This document shows positions 8,292-16,645 of a DNA stretch of 64,000 nt, piece after piece. The notes beneath the pieces are model-generated. The model saw only the letters and a list, made by a program, of their open reading frames with translations, did no database searches and was not told the DNA's origin. The stretch is taken from positions 1 to 64,000 of the forward strand of contig NZ_PYLQ01000008.1 in assembly GCF_003024685.1 (NCBI RefSeq), read 5' to 3'. The translations under genes were made by a program, and so were the position numbers. This DNA comes from Faecalibacillus intestinalis. GTDB lineage: Bacteria > Bacillota_I > Bacilli_A > Erysipelotrichales > Coprobacillaceae. The first letter of the stretch is position 1, and every line of letters starts with the position of its first letter.

Positions 8292-10175
8292 ATGAATGGA
8301 ATTACCAAAAGACAACAGAGTATCTTAAAATTATTTGTTAATTCTAATGAACATTTAACAGGTTTAAAAATATCACAAATACTTCATGTGAGCTCTAAAA
8401 CAGTAAGAAATGAAATTAAGGTTTTAAATGATACAATGAAAGATTTTGCTGTAATTATATCTATTCCTTCAAGGGGATATCAATTAAAAATCTTAGAAAA
8501 TGATGAATTTGAAAAATGGATTTGTGCTTTTAATAATGAATGGAGTCAATTTGTTCCTGCCAATCCGTTAGAAAGAGTATACTATATTTTAGGATTAATG
8601 TTGGAAAAGCAAGATTTTATTAAAATTGATGATATTTCAGATATGCTTTATATTGATAGAACTTCTGTGAGCCGAAGTTTAAAGAATATTAGGGAATGTT
8701 TAGATAATTTTGGATTAGAAATGATTCAAAAAACAGGCAAGGGATTAATGATTGAAGGCAATGAATTTAGATATAGATTATGTATGGCTGAATATATTTA
8801 TCATAAGCCAGAAATGCTAGTGACTGAAATAGGGAAGAATGATGATTTTATACATGATTTAAAACAGATAATCTTTAATGATGGTATTACAATGCCACAA
8901 CGTGTTTTTTCGAATTTCGTCATTCATATGCAAGTGCAGTTAAATCGTATTCAAAGAGGAAAATATATATCTTTTGAAGATGAAGAAATTAAAAATATTA
9001 TTAATGAATATGAATTTTTGGTTGCTAAGGATGTTTCTATGGCAATTAAGAAACATTTTCAAATTGATTTATCAGTTAATGAACAATGCTACTTAGCTAT
9101 TCATATATTGGGTAAAAAAAGTAATTCTACAAGTGCAATAGAAAGTTGTGTGAATAATCAATTAAAGGAAGAAATTGCAGTTATCATTGATTATATTTTT
9201 AAACATCTTTTTAATATATTTAAAATTGATTTTAGAGGAGATGTTTATTTAAAGAAAGCATTAGGGTTACACATTTATCCGATGGAAAATCGTTTGAAGT
9301 TTAATACTTATTTACGTAATCCTTTATTAAATCATATTAAAGAAAAATATACATTTGCATATATTCTTGCGATGGAATCATGGAAAGTTATTGCCAATTA
9401 TACAGATTATATAAAAATTGAAGATGAGATAGGCTATATTGCTATTCATTTTCAATATGCCTTAGAAAGAAGAAAAAGACGTATATCTAAGAAAAAAGTA
9501 TTGCTTGTTAATGAGTATAGTGTGGCTTTAAGTGAGTTGTTAAATTTTTCTATTTTAAAGAAATATAAAGATTCTTTAATTATTGAAAAAACAATTGCAG
9601 CAGGTGAATTAAGTAATTATAAATTAGAAAATTATGATTATATTATTACGACTGTTCCAATTTACCAAGAACTTCCTATACCTGTGATTCGTATTGATCC
9701 TATTATTACGAATAAGAATTTTGAAACATTGAAGAAATACTTTAATCGTAGTCATTTTATTGATTTAAAAAATTATATCGAACATAATCATATTTATCTC
9801 AAAGATGCAACTTCAAAAATAGAATTCATCGATATAATGTATAAAGAAGAAAAAATAAAATATGATGATTTTTATCATACATCTCCTTTGTTAGGATTTG
9901 AAACAAATCAACAGATAGCTATTTATTATGTCCCTTTATATAATAAAAAAAGTTCAATGTCTGTATATTTATTAAAAAAACCAATTATATGGGATACAAA
10001 ATTAGTGAAAACTGTTTTTCTATTAAATTTAGGGTTAGAAAGTGAAAAATTGTTAGAGGGATTACAATTTTTTTTATCAAATGATAAAAATATTGAATAT
10101 TTGTCACAAGAAACCAATACGAAGAAATTGTATCAATATATTCTTAAAGAATATAACGAATCCATAACGAAATAA
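8292..10175 (+). CDS. PRD-domain transcriptional regulator (LicR/MtlR-type) with degenerate EIIB and EIIA modules
   Basis: A 627-residue regulator: N-terminal winged HTH domains (residues 1-150), two PRDs, an EIIB-like and an EIIA-like domain. PTS phosphorylation of PRD histidines normally tunes such activators. Candidate histidines are in FVIHMQVQLNR and YLAIHILGKK (PRD1), and LGLHIYPMENR and YIAIHFQYALE (PRD2). The EIIB-like segment (KKVLLVNEYSVALSELL) lacks the usual cysteine, and the EIIA-like segment has AIYYV where AIPH is expected. The last two modules therefore look non-phosphorylatable. The strong RBS is AAGGAGGG. It probably controls the upstream operon. Confidence 0.88.
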   Translation: MNGITKRQQSILKLFVNSNEHLTGLKISQILHVSSKTVRNEIKVLNDTMKDFAVIISIPSRGYQLKILENDEFEKWICAFNNEWSQFVPANPLERVYYILGLMLEKQDFIKIDDISDMLYIDRTSVSRSLKNIRECLDNFGLEMIQKTGKGLMIEGNEFRYRLCMAEYIYHKPEMLVTEIGKNDDFIHDLKQIIFNDGITMPQRVFSNFVIHMQVQLNRIQRGKYISFEDEEIKNIINEYEFLVAKDVSMAIKKHFQIDLSVNEQCYLAIHILGKKSNSTSAIESCVNNQLKEEIAVIIDYIFKHLFNIFKIDFRGDVYLKKALGLHIYPMENRLKFNTYLRNPLLNHIKEKYTFAYILAMESWKVIANYTDYIKIEDEIGYIAIHFQYALERRKRRISKKKVLLVNEYSVALSELLNFSILKKYKDSLIIEKTIAAGELSNYKLENYDYIITTVPIYQELPIPVIRIDPIITNKNFETLKKYFNRSHFIDLKNYIEHNHIYLKDATSKIEFIDIMYKEEKIKYDDFYHTSPLLGFETNQQIAIYYVPLYNKKSSMSVYLLKKPIIWDTKLVKTVFLLNLGLESEKLLEGLQFFLSNDKNIEYLSQETNTKKLYQYILKEYNESITK

Positions 10176-10602
10176 TTTTTTTATGCTTTTTGTATGTTTC
10201 ATAGACTATTTTAAACACTTTTTTATTTGGGCACTATTAAACAGGCGTTCAATGCAATGTCATTAAGTTAAGATGACAATTTTTTACCAGAACCAATACA
10301 AATGAGAAAGATATTTTCTTATATATTGAAGGGTGTTTTTTTCACCTTTATGAGAATTTTGACAATCATATAAAGGTAATATTAGGACAAGCCTAGTTGC
10401 GCATATGATAGCGGATAATATAGTGATACTCATGATTAGTCTTAACTTGAGCGTTAAAAGCGTCGCACGTAAAGAAATCATATAGGATAAAACAAAATGA
10501 AACCTATTTGTTATTAAACAAGTGAACTGTTTTGGGTATATAACAGTAACTGATATTATAATCATAACGACTAACATAAATTATATAAAAGGGAATGAAA
10601 AA
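10176..10602. other. 427-bp stretch without a recognised gene
   Basis: AT-rich with scattered GC-richer words near 10380-10470 (for example GCGTTAAAAGCGTCGCACG). A minus-strand open frame at 10284-10577 has no ribosome site and no family resemblance. The position between a PTS regulator and a Tn916/Tn1549-like sigma-like gene suggests relic transposon DNA, but no motif proves it. Confidence 0.4.
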
Positions 10603-10899
10603 ATGATTTATTATGAAATGATAAGAAGTAATATATACCTGTTAGATGAAATTGAATTGATTGATTATAATGATGCATTGTTAATGATGATTCAGCAAGA
10701 ATTTAAAGATTATTTATATTCTTGTATAACTTCATTAACTATTATTCAACAAAGAAGACTTTATGATTATTATTTTAATAATATGAAGAAAGTTGATATT
10801 GCAAAAAAAGAAGGTGTTAGTGAAGGCGCAATAAGAAAATCAATAGATCAATCACTATTTCAACTAAGAAGAAAAATAAATAGATATTTGTACATTTAA
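10603..10899 (+). CDS. Small sigma-70 region-4-like protein, conjugative-transposon type
   Basis: A 98-residue protein ending in an HTH: SLTIIQQRRLYDYYFNNMKKVDIAKKEGVSEGAIRKSIDQSLFQLRRKI. This is the region-4-like motif of the small sigma-like regulators of Tn916/Tn1549-type elements. ATG 10603 was chosen because of its AAAGGGA site; the frame is open further upstream. It lies 68 bases before the broken excisionase gene, the usual order in these elements. It supports the mobile origin of the segment. Confidence 0.78.
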   Translation: MIYYEMIRSNIYLLDEIELIDYNDALLMMIQQEFKDYLYSCITSLTIIQQRRLYDYYFNNMKKVDIAKKEGVSEGAIRKSIDQSLFQLRRKINRYLYI

Positions 10900-10967
10900 A
10901 ATAATTTTCATTATCTTCTATAATTAATAATGTAATCAAAATATTATATAGAAAAGGATGAACTAAA

Positions 10968-11173
10968 ATGGAAAAAATAATGATGTTATTACAATTAATG
11001 AATTTGTAAAAAAATCTGGATTAAAAGAAAATACTGTAAGGAAACTAGTTAAGGAGAATAAGGTGTATTATTTTAAATTAGGAAGACGTATTTATATCAA
11101 TTATCCAAAAACCATGGAACATTTGTATAATTCACCAATCAATGATATTTTATGGAATGAACCAGTATCCTAG
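10968..11173 (+). pseudogene. Frameshifted excisionase (Xis-like, MerR/HTH fold)
   Basis: From the ATG at 10968 the frame closes after 13 codons. One frame over, from about 10976 to the stop at 11171-11173, it reads NNDVITINEFVKKSGL, then ENTVRKLVKENKVYYFKLGRR, the pattern of Tn916-type excisionases. Adding one A to the poly-A at 10972-10977 restores MEKNNDV and an ORF of about 68 codons. An AAAGGATG site precedes the ATG. No integrase follows, although one normally would. Confidence 0.75.
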
Positions 11174-11176
11174 TTA

Positions 11177-11224
11177 AAAAGAGTATAGAGAATTGTAAAA
11201 ATAATTCTTCTATACTCTTTTCAT
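11177..11224 (+). terminator. Strong terminator after the excisionase pseudogene
   Basis: An 18-bp stem (11177-11194 with 11203-11221, one bulge), AAAAGAGTATAGA...TCTATACTCTTTT, ending in T residues. Confidence 0.85.
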
Positions 11225-11349
11225 GTTTTTAGGATATAAGAATATTTATATGAAAAGAAGGTTTGTATTATTATGATTTAGAGCAATTGACTTTTAGATT
11301 TAAAACAGTAGAATTAAAGAAATAGAAAACAAATGAAGGAGTTGATATT

Positions 11350-11541
11350 ATGCTAAAGAAGATTAATATTAGTAGTTTCTATTCATTGAATGATAATCAC
11401 TTACCTGATCATTTGCTAAGTAAAATAAAATTTACATATATAAATAAACAAATGAAAGAAGTAGAGGAAATTAAAGCGGGTACTAGAAAAAGCTATTCAT
11501 TTGATGAATTTGAACAAATGATGCAAAAAGAAGGATTATAA
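11350..11541 (+). CDS. Putative antitoxin of a type II toxin-antitoxin pair
   Basis: A 63-residue small acidic/basic protein just upstream of a RelE/ParE-like gene. Its C-terminus (KSYSFDEFEQMMQKEGL) resembles toxin-wrapping tails of small antitoxins. The N-terminus is not clearly a ribbon-helix-helix or Phd fold, so the DNA-binding class is undecided. The RBS is GAAGGAG. Identification depends mainly on gene order and spacing (3 bases to the toxin). Confidence 0.55.
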   Translation: MLKKINISSFYSLNDNHLPDHLLSKIKFTYINKQMKEVEEIKAGTRKSYSFDEFEQMMQKEGL

Positions 11542-11544
11542 CTA

Positions 11545-11784
11545 TTGTATAATGTAATTGTTGATGAAAGTGTGTTTCTATTTTTTAAGGAAAATAATTT
11601 AAAAGTGCTTAACTCTTTAAAAGAAATAAAAAAGATTATTGAAATATATCCTAGAAGGTATAAGAAATACAATGATATAGATATTATGAGTGTAGTCAAC
11701 TTAGATAAGATAAATGTTAGTATTTTATATATTATTGATGATAGTAATAAAACAGTCTATATAAAAGATGCTGCATTTACATAA
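11545..11784 (+). CDS. RelE/ParE-like toxin
   Basis: A 79-residue protein starting at TTG 11545, three bases after the antitoxin stop, with GAAGGA upstream. The pattern of a helical hairpin (KENNLKVLNSLKEIKKIIEIYP) followed by beta strands (INVSILYIIDDSNKTVYIKDAAF) suits the RelE/ParE fold. Characteristic catalytic residues are not obvious. Such pairs often stabilise mobile elements; this one lies 235 bases from the putative attR. Confidence 0.6.
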   Translation: MYNVIVDESVFLFFKENNLKVLNSLKEIKKIIEIYPRRYKKYNDIDIMSVVNLDKINVSILYIIDDSNKTVYIKDAAFT

Positions 11785-12048
11785 TCGTCAGTAACATTCA
11801 AATTTTAATATCTTTAATTAGAAAACGTTAATATACATATTTATTGAAAAAATTTTTTATAAAAAGGGTTTATTCATCGTTTAAAAAATAATAAATTGGT
11901 TATAAATATATGAATTAAAATAAAGATTTAAAAGTAATGATAACGTATTATACAGTTATTTCAATAAAAAAGAAGTATACTTATGATTAGTACAGGACTG
12001 ATAAAAGGTGACATAACTGGTGTCGAATAAAATTATTATAAAGAAAAA
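11785..12048. other. AT-rich right end of the putative element
   Basis: No gene seen. It contains the second 15-bp fakA-end repeat (12019-12033). Sequence left of the repeat does not resemble the fakA coding sequence; this is what an att junction predicts. Confidence 0.5.
12019..12033. other. Putative attR: second copy of the fakA 3'-end 15-mer
   Basis: Identical to 2935-2949 (ggtgtcgaataaaat). Downstream is a strong terminator about 17 bases away, placed as it would be after the original fakA stop codon. Confidence 0.65.
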
Positions 12049-12049
12049 A

Positions 12050-12080
12050 AGGTCCTTAGAGAAATCTAAGGGCTTTTTTT
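12050..12080. terminator. Bidirectional terminator (probably the ancestral fakA terminator)
   Basis: CCTTAGA (12054-12060) pairs with TCTAAGG (12065-12071), extended by flanking bases, with A run before and T run after. It can also end the PocR-type regulator transcript on the minus strand. Confidence 0.85.
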
Positions 12081-12894
12081 ACTGGTTTATATTGTTTTTA
12101 AATTCTAGAGGGGATCGACCATATCTTTTTTTAAATACTTTAGAAAAATAATTAGGATCTTCAAAACCACAAAAAAAGGCAATTTCTTTAACGTTTAACT
12201 CATCATTTATAAGAAGTTCTGTGGCTTTTTTTAAACGATAATCCAAAAGATATTGATGGATTGTTGTATTGTATTTTGATTTAAAATGATTAAGTAGAGT
12301 TCCACGACTACAGAAAAAATAAGAACATAATTCTTCAATTGTAATTTGTTTATTGTAGTTTGCAATGATATAGTGTTTAACTTCTTGGGCAAGATGATCA
12401 TGTTTTGCTTGGATACGGTTTGTAAGTGAAATGTATTTTGCACATACATCACAAATATTCGCAAAAGCATAAACTTGTTCCTCGTTTAAAATTGTAATTT
12501 CTGTGATATATTTTTTTAATATTTCTTTATCTTGAAAATATTCTTTAGATTTTTCAATGATTTCAGAATAATTTCTATATGTTCCTATAACGGCCTGTCC
12601 CATCATTAAATAACCAGTTAAACTTCCATAAGAATAAAGAGGCATAATTGCTTCATTTAAACCAAAGTGGCATTTATAAATATAAAGTTCACCCGTTTTT
12701 TTGACATGTTCCATAGCTTTATAATCACAATCAATACAATGTTGAAAAGCATTGTTGTTTTTTTCTAATTCATTACAAAATTTTGATTTCTTATGAGGAT
12801 AAGAAGCTAATAAATTTTGGTTCAAATCAAATATAGACATATTCAAACCTGATATTTTATATAAATCTTTTAATAATTTTTCTAATTCATTCAT
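12079..12894 (-). CDS. PocR-domain AraC-family transcriptional regulator
   Basis: A 271-residue regulator. The N-terminal PocR ligand-sensing domain (residues 1-150) carries conserved-looking cysteines (KFCNEL, HCIDCD, YKCHFGL). The C-terminal AraC domain has two HTHs (TIEELCSYFFCSRGTLLNHFK and VKEIAFFCGFEDPNYFSKVFKKRYGRSP). ATG 12894 has GGAGA upstream; the ATG at 12906 does not. It is divergent from lacZ across about 180 bases, so lacZ and its partner are its likely targets. The ligand is unknown. Confidence 0.9.
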   Translation of the reverse strand: MNELEKLLKDLYKISGLNMSIFDLNQNLLASYPHKKSKFCNELEKNNNAFQHCIDCDYKAMEHVKKTGELYIYKCHFGLNEAIMPLYSYGSLTGYLMMGQAVIGTYRNYSEIIEKSKEYFQDKEILKKYITEITILNEEQVYAFANICDVCAKYISLTNRIQAKHDHLAQEVKHYIIANYNKQITIEELCSYFFCSRGTLLNHFKSKYNTTIHQYLLDYRLKKATELLINDELNVKEIAFFCGFEDPNYFSKVFKKRYGRSPLEFKNNINQ

Positions 12895-13075
12895 AATATT
12901 CTCCATACTTTATATAATATAAGCTTATAATTATTATACTTCTTTCTTTTTATATCATAAATAGGTAGAAATATAATGAATAAAAAACATATTTATACTT
13001 TTTTACTCTATATTATACTTTGTTCCATTTCTATTTTTAAGGGTTAATTTATAATATAGTCAGGAGGAAAGAAAA

Positions 13076-16021
13076 ATGGAAATGAAAAATGAATGGGTCA
13101 AAGATCCAAAGATTTTTAATGTCAATCGTTTAAGAGCAACAGCATCGATTCATAGATATGCAAGTATTAAAGAATTAAAAGAAAAACAAAGCAGTTTCAA
13201 TTATTCATTAAATGGGAGCTGGAAGTTTCATTATGCAACAGGATTTAATCAATTAATACCGGAGTTTTCTAATAAAGATTATTGTGTAGATCACTGGGAT
13301 GAAATCAAAGTACCTGGTCATATTCAATTACAAGGATATGGAAAACCAATGTATGTCAATCAAATCTATCCTTGGTCAGGAACACAACAAATCATTCCTG
13401 GAGAACTCCCTGATAAAAATCCAATTGGAAGTTATGTCACTTATTTTGACAGCTCAGTAATCAAAGATAATGTCGATACTTATATTACTTTCCATGGTGT
13501 TGAATCAGCCATGGCTCTATGGGTCAATGGAACATTTGTTGGTTACAGTGAAGACACATTTACACCTTCAAGTTTTAATATTACAGATTTGATTGTTAAT
13601 GGAGAAAACAAAATTGCTGTTAACGTTTATCGTTTCAGCAGTGGAAGCTGGTTAGAAGATCAAGATTTCTGGCGTTTTTCAGGTATTTTCAGAGATGTTG
13701 AACTTCAAATGGTATCACACGTTCATTTAAAAGATATCAAGATTTTGACACATTTAAATGAAAATTATGATCATGCAACTGTTGAAGTAACGCCAATGAT
13801 TGTAAGAAAAGAGGCTAAATTTAAGGCAGTCTATACTTTAAAGTATAAAGATGAAATTATTGGACAAAAAGAAAGCAAAGATTGTTGCAGTCCAATCAAT
13901 TTTGAATTCGATGATCCTCATTTATGGTCAGCAGAAAAACCAAACCTTTACCAATTATATGTAGAAATCATGGATGAAAAGGGTTTAGTTGAATGTAGTC
14001 AATACAATGTGGGTGTCAGAGAATTTAAACTTATTGATGGTATCATGTGTATCAATGGCAAAAGAATTGTTTTTCATGGTGTCAACCGACATGAATTTTC
14101 TGCTAAGACGGGAAGAACGGTTTCTTATGAAGATACTAAAAAAGATATCTTGAATATGAAAGCTAATAATATCAATGCCTTACGTACATGTCATTATCCA
14201 AATCAAACATTTGTTTATGATTTATGCGATGAATATGGTCTTTATGTCATTGATGAAGTCAATCTTGAAACACATGGAACTTGGAGTGAACTTTTTGATA
14301 AAACACATATCATACCAGATGATAAATCTGAATGGCTAGATATTATTTTAGATCGTGCCAATTCCATGTATGAAAGAGATAAAAACCATCCTTCGATTAT
14401 TATTTGGTCATTAGGAAATGAATCTTATGGTGGTAAAAATCTTTATGAAATGTCTAAGTTTATGAAACAAAAAGATACTTCTCGTTTGATTCATTATGAA
14501 GGACTTTCACATGATCGTCGCTACAATGAAACAAGTGACATTGAAAGTCAAATGTATACTTTTGCAGTTGATGTTGAAAAATACTTAAAGGAACATCAAG
14601 ATAAACCATTTATTTTATGCGAATACGCCCATTCTATGGGAAACAGTAATGGAGCATTATTCAAATATATTGATTTAGAAAAGAAATATTCCTTGTATCA
14701 AGGTGGATTCATCTGGGATTACATCGATCAAGCATTATACCATGATGGAAAATTATGTTATGGTGGGGACTTTGGCGAAAGACCAAGTGACTATGATTTC
14801 TGTGGAAACGGTATTGTTTTTGCAGATCGTACAAATACTCCAAAGATGCAAGAAGTCAAATACTGTTATCAATATGTAGATTTTAGAATAGATGAAAATG
14901 ATATTCATATCAACAATAATTATCTGTTTACAGATTTAAATGAATATCAATTACAAATGGATCTGTTATGCAATGGTAATGTTGTTCAAACCAAAACAAT
15001 GACAGTAGATTGTAAACCATTATCATCAGTTGTTGTTGAAAATCCATTTAAAATAAATGATCAAGACCAAGAATATACTGTAACAGTTTATTTGAAAAAG
15101 AATCATGAAATATACGCTCAAGAACAATATATCTATGAAGTAAAAAATAAAACACATAACATTCATACAACAAAACACGTAGATATCGTTGAAGACTATT
15201 TGAATGTAGGCGTTGTAGGAAAAGATTTCAATGCGATTTTCTCAAAACAAAAAGGTTTGGTTTCTTATAGATATCATCAACAAGAATATATTAGAGTACC
15301 TGTCAGACCAAATTTCTTTAGAGCCGCTACAAATAATGATGTTGAAAATAAATATGGTTATCGCTATGGTAAATGGTTAACTGCCAGTCTATATGCAAAA
15401 TGTGAGTTTGTTGGTATTTCAAAAGGAGACTGTTCCTGCAAGATTGAATATGCTTATGATTTGCCAAATTTACAAGATGAAAAGGTTCATTTAGTTTATG
15501 AAGTCTATGGTGATGGTAAAATCATTGTAGATATGTCTTATCAACCGGTTGTTTTTGAAATTGAAATGCCTGTATTTGGACTTATCTTCCAATTATATAA
15601 AGATATGGAAGAAGTAAATTATTATGGATTTGGTCCAGAAGAAAACTATATTGATCGAAACAAAGGGGCACTTCTTGGAAAATATACTTATCAAGTAACA
15701 GACAATTTAACACCTTATTTATATCCACAAGAATGTGGTAACAGAACGCATGTCAGAGAATTATCAGTTGCAGGTGAAAATACAAAATTAACAGTCAAAG
15801 GTGAAGATTTTGAATTTACAGCTTTACACTATACACCTTATGAATTAGAAAATGCGCGTCACAAAGATGAACTTCCAAATGTTTATCAAACGGTTTTATG
15901 TATCAATGAAAAACAAATGGGTGTTGCTGGTGATGATACATGGGGTGCTAAGACACATGATGAATTCTTATTAGATAAAGAAAAACATCATTTACGTTTT
16001 AGTTTTAAAGGTAAGTTATAA
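13076..16021 (+). CDS. lacZ: GH2 beta-galactosidase (LacZ-type)
   Basis: A 981-residue cytoplasmic glycosidase hydrolysing beta-galactosides such as lactose. It has the classical five-domain LacZ layout: sugar-binding N-terminus, TIM barrel with GVNRHEFSAKTGR, RTCHYPN and the acid/base glutamate in IIWSLGNESYGG, then the nucleophile region FILCEYAHSMGNSNG. The C-terminal small-chain domain follows with YYGFGPEENYIDR and GNRTHVRELSV. Length is slightly under E. coli LacZ. RBS is AGGAGG. No signal peptide and no lactose permease is adjacent. It overlaps the next gene by one base. Confidence 0.96.
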   Translation: MEMKNEWVKDPKIFNVNRLRATASIHRYASIKELKEKQSSFNYSLNGSWKFHYATGFNQLIPEFSNKDYCVDHWDEIKVPGHIQLQGYGKPMYVNQIYPWSGTQQIIPGELPDKNPIGSYVTYFDSSVIKDNVDTYITFHGVESAMALWVNGTFVGYSEDTFTPSSFNITDLIVNGENKIAVNVYRFSSGSWLEDQDFWRFSGIFRDVELQMVSHVHLKDIKILTHLNENYDHATVEVTPMIVRKEAKFKAVYTLKYKDEIIGQKESKDCCSPINFEFDDPHLWSAEKPNLYQLYVEIMDEKGLVECSQYNVGVREFKLIDGIMCINGKRIVFHGVNRHEFSAKTGRTVSYEDTKKDILNMKANNINALRTCHYPNQTFVYDLCDEYGLYVIDEVNLETHGTWSELFDKTHIIPDDKSEWLDIILDRANSMYERDKNHPSIIIWSLGNESYGGKNLYEMSKFMKQKDTSRLIHYEGLSHDRRYNETSDIESQMYTFAVDVEKYLKEHQDKPFILCEYAHSMGNSNGALFKYIDLEKKYSLYQGGFIWDYIDQALYHDGKLCYGGDFGERPSDYDFCGNGIVFADRTNTPKMQEVKYCYQYVDFRIDENDIHINNNYLFTDLNEYQLQMDLLCNGNVVQTKTMTVDCKPLSSVVVENPFKINDQDQEYTVTVYLKKNHEIYAQEQYIYEVKNKTHNIHTTKHVDIVEDYLNVGVVGKDFNAIFSKQKGLVSYRYHQQEYIRVPVRPNFFRAATNNDVENKYGYRYGKWLTASLYAKCEFVGISKGDCSCKIEYAYDLPNLQDEKVHLVYEVYGDGKIIVDMSYQPVVFEIEMPVFGLIFQLYKDMEEVNYYGFGPEENYIDRNKGALLGKYTYQVTDNLTPYLYPQECGNRTHVRELSVAGENTKLTVKGEDFEFTALHYTPYELENARHKDELPNVYQTVLCINEKQMGVAGDDTWGAKTHDEFLLDKEKHHLRFSFKGKL

Positions 16022-16608
16022 TGAGATTTATATTTGTAAGACACGGAAAGGCACATTTTAATGAAATCAATCTGACACAGGGTTGGTGTGATTCTCCTTT
16101 GTCAAAAGTGGGAATCAGACAAGTTGAAAGTATTTCAAAGCAGCTAGAACAATACCAAATAGATAAGGCATACACATCTCCATTGGGTAGGGCAGTACAA
16201 ACGTCAAATATTATTCTAAGTAAAAAAGAAGTCGAACCGATTTATGAAGAACGTTTTAAAGAAGTTAATTTTGGAATACTTGAAGGAATATCCACAGAAC
16301 TTGTAAGAAAACTCAATATTGAATCACCAAACTGGTTAGAAGATTTGGATATGGATTACAGACCTTATGAAGGAGAAGACATTCATGATGTTATTTCAAA
16401 ACATCATGATGCACTTCAAGAAATCATAGAGGATTGTAATGAAAAGGATACCGTTTTAATCGTAGGGCACGGCTGTTTGTTATATGGATTTATCAAATCA
16501 TTATTACCTCAACAATCTTTTAAATTTCCTAATAATGCTTCAGCAATGATTGTTGATTATTCAAATGGAAATTTCAAACTCGAACAAATTTTAGACCCTA
16601 TTATATAA
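16021..16608 (+). CDS. Histidine phosphatase superfamily protein (phosphoglycerate mutase-like)
   Basis: A 195-residue branch-1 histidine phosphatase. The catalytic RHGKAHFNE motif lies at residues 7-15 (RHG with His8), PLGRAVQTS supplies the second arginine, EVNFGILEG the acid, and VLIVGHGCLLYGFI the second histidine. Translationally coupled to lacZ (TAATG), it probably removes phosphate from a sugar phosphate or acts as housekeeping phosphatase. Physiological substrate is unknown; true glycolytic mutase activity is unlikely from this context. Confidence 0.88.
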   Translation: MRFIFVRHGKAHFNEINLTQGWCDSPLSKVGIRQVESISKQLEQYQIDKAYTSPLGRAVQTSNIILSKKEVEPIYEERFKEVNFGILEGISTELVRKLNIESPNWLEDLDMDYRPYEGEDIHDVISKHHDALQEIIEDCNEKDTVLIVGHGCLLYGFIKSLLPQQSFKFPNNASAMIVDYSNGNFKLEQILDPII

Positions 16609-16609
16609 A

Positions 16610-16643
16610 AATAAACAGGTTTGCGATGGTAAACCTGTTTATT
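16610..16643. terminator. Bidirectional terminator between convergent genes
   Basis: A perfect 13-bp stem, AATAAACAGGTTT with AAACCTGTTTATT (16610-16622 and 16631-16643), serving the phosphatase gene and the convergent RpiR gene. Confidence 0.85.
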
Positions 16644-16645
16644 AT

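Larger units (their letters stand above)
2935..12033. mobile_element. Putative decayed integrative element in the 3' end of fakA, carrying a PTS operon
   Basis: The segment is bounded by the 15-bp direct repeat. It contains a C-terminal tyrosine-integrase fragment pointing towards the left end, an IS91-like transposase fragment, a beta-glucoside PTS operon, a PRD regulator, a Tn916/Tn1549-like sigma-like gene, a frameshifted excisionase and a toxin-antitoxin pair. Beyond the right repeat comes a strong terminator, probably the original fakA terminator; the one now after fakA (2963-2988) would have come with the element. No intact integrase remains, so it should be immobile. That the repeat is att and that the PTS genes are cargo are inferences. 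Confidence 0.6.

Noticed and set aside
10284-10577. Minus-strand open frame of 97 codons
   Set aside because: No ribosome site, no family resemblance, and it runs against the direction of the surrounding relic genes.
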